Shown here: piece after piece, positions 30,924-31,859 of the stretch
Numbering within the stretch: position 1 is the first letter of the stretch
Layout of the letters: each line of letters begins with the position of its first letter
Assembly: GCA_036337945.1 (NCBI GenBank)
Contig: JAYZDF010000039.1
Coordinates: 1-31,859 of the forward strand
Length of the DNA: 31,859 nucleotides
Reading direction: 5' to 3'
Source of the DNA: JAYZDF01 sp036337945
Lineage (GTDB): Bacteria; Myxococcota; Kuafuiibacteriia; Kuafuiibacteriales; Kuafuiibacteriaceae
The notes under the pieces: generated by a model
Told to the model about the DNA's origin: nothing
The model's input: the letters and a program-made list of their open reading frames with translations, nothing else
Database searches by the model: none
Program-made: the position numbers and the translations under genes

Positions 30924-31859
30924 GATGGGTTGGCAATCCTTTCGACAAATTTTGCCATCTCTTTTGTTTGTGTCTCCCACTGGAGGTCGGGTGAACGATT
31001 GGGCGTTGTGGGTCGGTCCGCAAGCGCATGAATGGCGGACGCGGCCTCGCGGATTTGATGGTGTTGAAACGATTGGCCGGCGTTTTCTGCGTGGATAAGC
31101 TCTGAGGCCTCTCCGGGCGGCCCTAATGAGAGAATAGGACGTCCGCACCCCAGGTATTCAGCGAGCTTTTGAGTCCTACAATAGGCCCAGGAAGGGTCAT
31201 CGGGCAGAACCATCGCAACCACATTGGCTTGACTCATCCTTTGGCGAGCTTCTTGCGGCGTCAGCATCCCCAGGGACTCGAAGTCTGCGCCGTATTCTTG
31301 GACCGCAGTCGCAAGTTCACCATCCAGATCAAATCCAGCGTGTTCGAGTTTGGCATTGGCTTCGACGACAGCCTTCACCAGTGGTTTTGGGTCAATGAGT
31401 CCATAAAATGAGCCGTAAAAGCCAACCAGCGGTTTTTCGCGTGAGGGAAGAGCCGCGGGCTCAGTTTGACTCGGATTGTAGCCATTATAAAACGGATGCA
31501 CTGGAATAGTGGATCCGGCGAGGAGGCTGAGCCGCTGCGCCATGTACTCCGTCGCGGCAGAGATTCCATCTGCGCTCTTCAGAAGCTGGGTCTCGAACAA
31601 TGAATGAAGTTTGGTGTGAATAGGGGTTGGTGGCGCGTGGCGTGGATGTTCCGTCCAGGGGTCGCGAAAATCGAGGATGTATCGGGAACCCAATCTTTTG
31701 GAAAGAAGTGCTCCGGCTAAGAAGATGCTGTTCGGAGGTCCGCTGGCAATGATGACGTCAGGCGGCGGCTGGGATTGCGCGGCAAATAAAATTCCCGGGA
31801 TATCTAAGACGTTTTCATCTGGAATGGTGAAGTTGTTGACCAGTCGTCGATAAACTCGT
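30920..31859 (-). CDS. Glycosyltransferase (GT4/GT-B type), 5' end beyond the window
   Basis: The frame stays open to the right edge, so at least 312 residues are seen and the N-terminal part is missing. The internal Met-like TTG at 31693 is not the start, because coding sequence continues upstream: PDVIIASGPPNSIFLAGALL precedes RYILDFRDPWTEHP, a well-known GT4 block. Further on are KSADGISAATEYMAQRL, KPLVGFYGSFYGLIDPK, VVAMVLPDDP and KLAEYLGCGRPILSLGP, the last probably holding the donor-binding site. It is the upstream partner of the next glycosyltransferase, with a 4-nt ATGA overlap. Together they suggest a surface-polysaccharide operon continuing past the right edge. Confidence 0.87.
   Translation of the reverse strand, partial: RVYRRLVNNFTIPDENVLDIPGILFAAQSQPPPDVIIASGPPNSIFLAGALLSKRLGSRYILDFRDPWTEHPRHAPPTPIHTKLHSLFETQLLKSADGISAATEYMAQRLSLLAGSTIPVHPFYNGYNPSQTEPAALPSREKPLVGFYGSFYGLIDPKPLVKAVVEANAKLEHAGFDLDGELATAVQEYGADFESLGMLTPQEARQRMSQANVVAMVLPDDPSWAYCRTQKLAEYLGCGRPILSLGPPGEASELIHAENAGQSFQHHQIREAASAIHALADRPTTPNRSPDLQWETQTKEMAKFVERIANPS

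Noticed and set aside
30924..31148. 75-residue N-terminal extension of the GT4 protein
   Set aside because: It is a shadow of the upstream glycosyltransferase in another frame; the ATGA overlap at 30920-30923 marks the real start.
1..31859. tRNA, rRNA, CRISPR array or insertion sequence
   Set aside because: None seen in the intergenic stretches: no T-loop/acceptor patterns, no regularly spaced repeats and no transposase motifs.

Overview
The window reads as a piece of chromosome from a Gram-negative, deltaproteobacterial-type bacterium (Myxococcota/Bradymonadota-like). This is inferred from several things seen together: an outer-membrane TonB receptor and a DUF481 barrel, a large Ser/Thr kinase with one TM helix and a PEGA domain, a LivJ-type lipoprotein, and J-domain and Smr proteins. 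Base composition looks balanced. No tRNA, rRNA, IS element, prophage or CRISPR array was found. Coding density is very high, and GTG and TTG starts are common.

Layout. 38-76: an intrinsic terminator for a gene off the left edge. 75-2122: uridine kinase and, divergently, an orphan type-1 periplasmic-binding lipoprotein. 2144-6815: a leftward pair, Ser/Thr kinase then a TPR/TonB-dependent receptor fusion. 7044-8880: divergent RDD-family and SpoIIM-family membrane proteins. 8890-10232: a leftward Smr / DgkA-type lipid kinase pair. 10387-13027: lysine 6-aminotransferase convergent with a DUF1015 protein. 13361-16058: a DUF481 barrel followed by a MATE transporter fused to a DUF5519 domain. 16082-21120: surface-glycan genes (YfhO-type membrane protein, GT4 glycosyltransferase, UDP-GlcNAc 2-epimerase). 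21405-27981: a five-gene oligopeptide/dipeptide ABC importer operon with enlarged membrane parts. 27991-29671: a C-terminal J-domain protein and an ACP phosphodiesterase. 29676-31859: two translationally coupled GT4 glycosyltransferases, the second cut by the right edge.

Themes. Two clusters (16-21 kb and the right edge) point to envelope polysaccharide synthesis, with WecB supplying UDP-ManNAc. The importer operon is one tight unit: SBP, permease B, permease C, ATPase D and ATPase F abut or overlap. Many convergent genes end within 4-24 bp of each other without an obvious terminator, and two divergent pairs start within about 20-30 bp of each other.

Most unusual items: the MATE-DUF5519 fusion; the importer whose SBP and both permeases all carry extra segments; the TPR-TonB receptor next to the kinase; and the DgkA protein with an additional membrane half. 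No clearly novel multi-gene defence or biosynthetic system was recognised.
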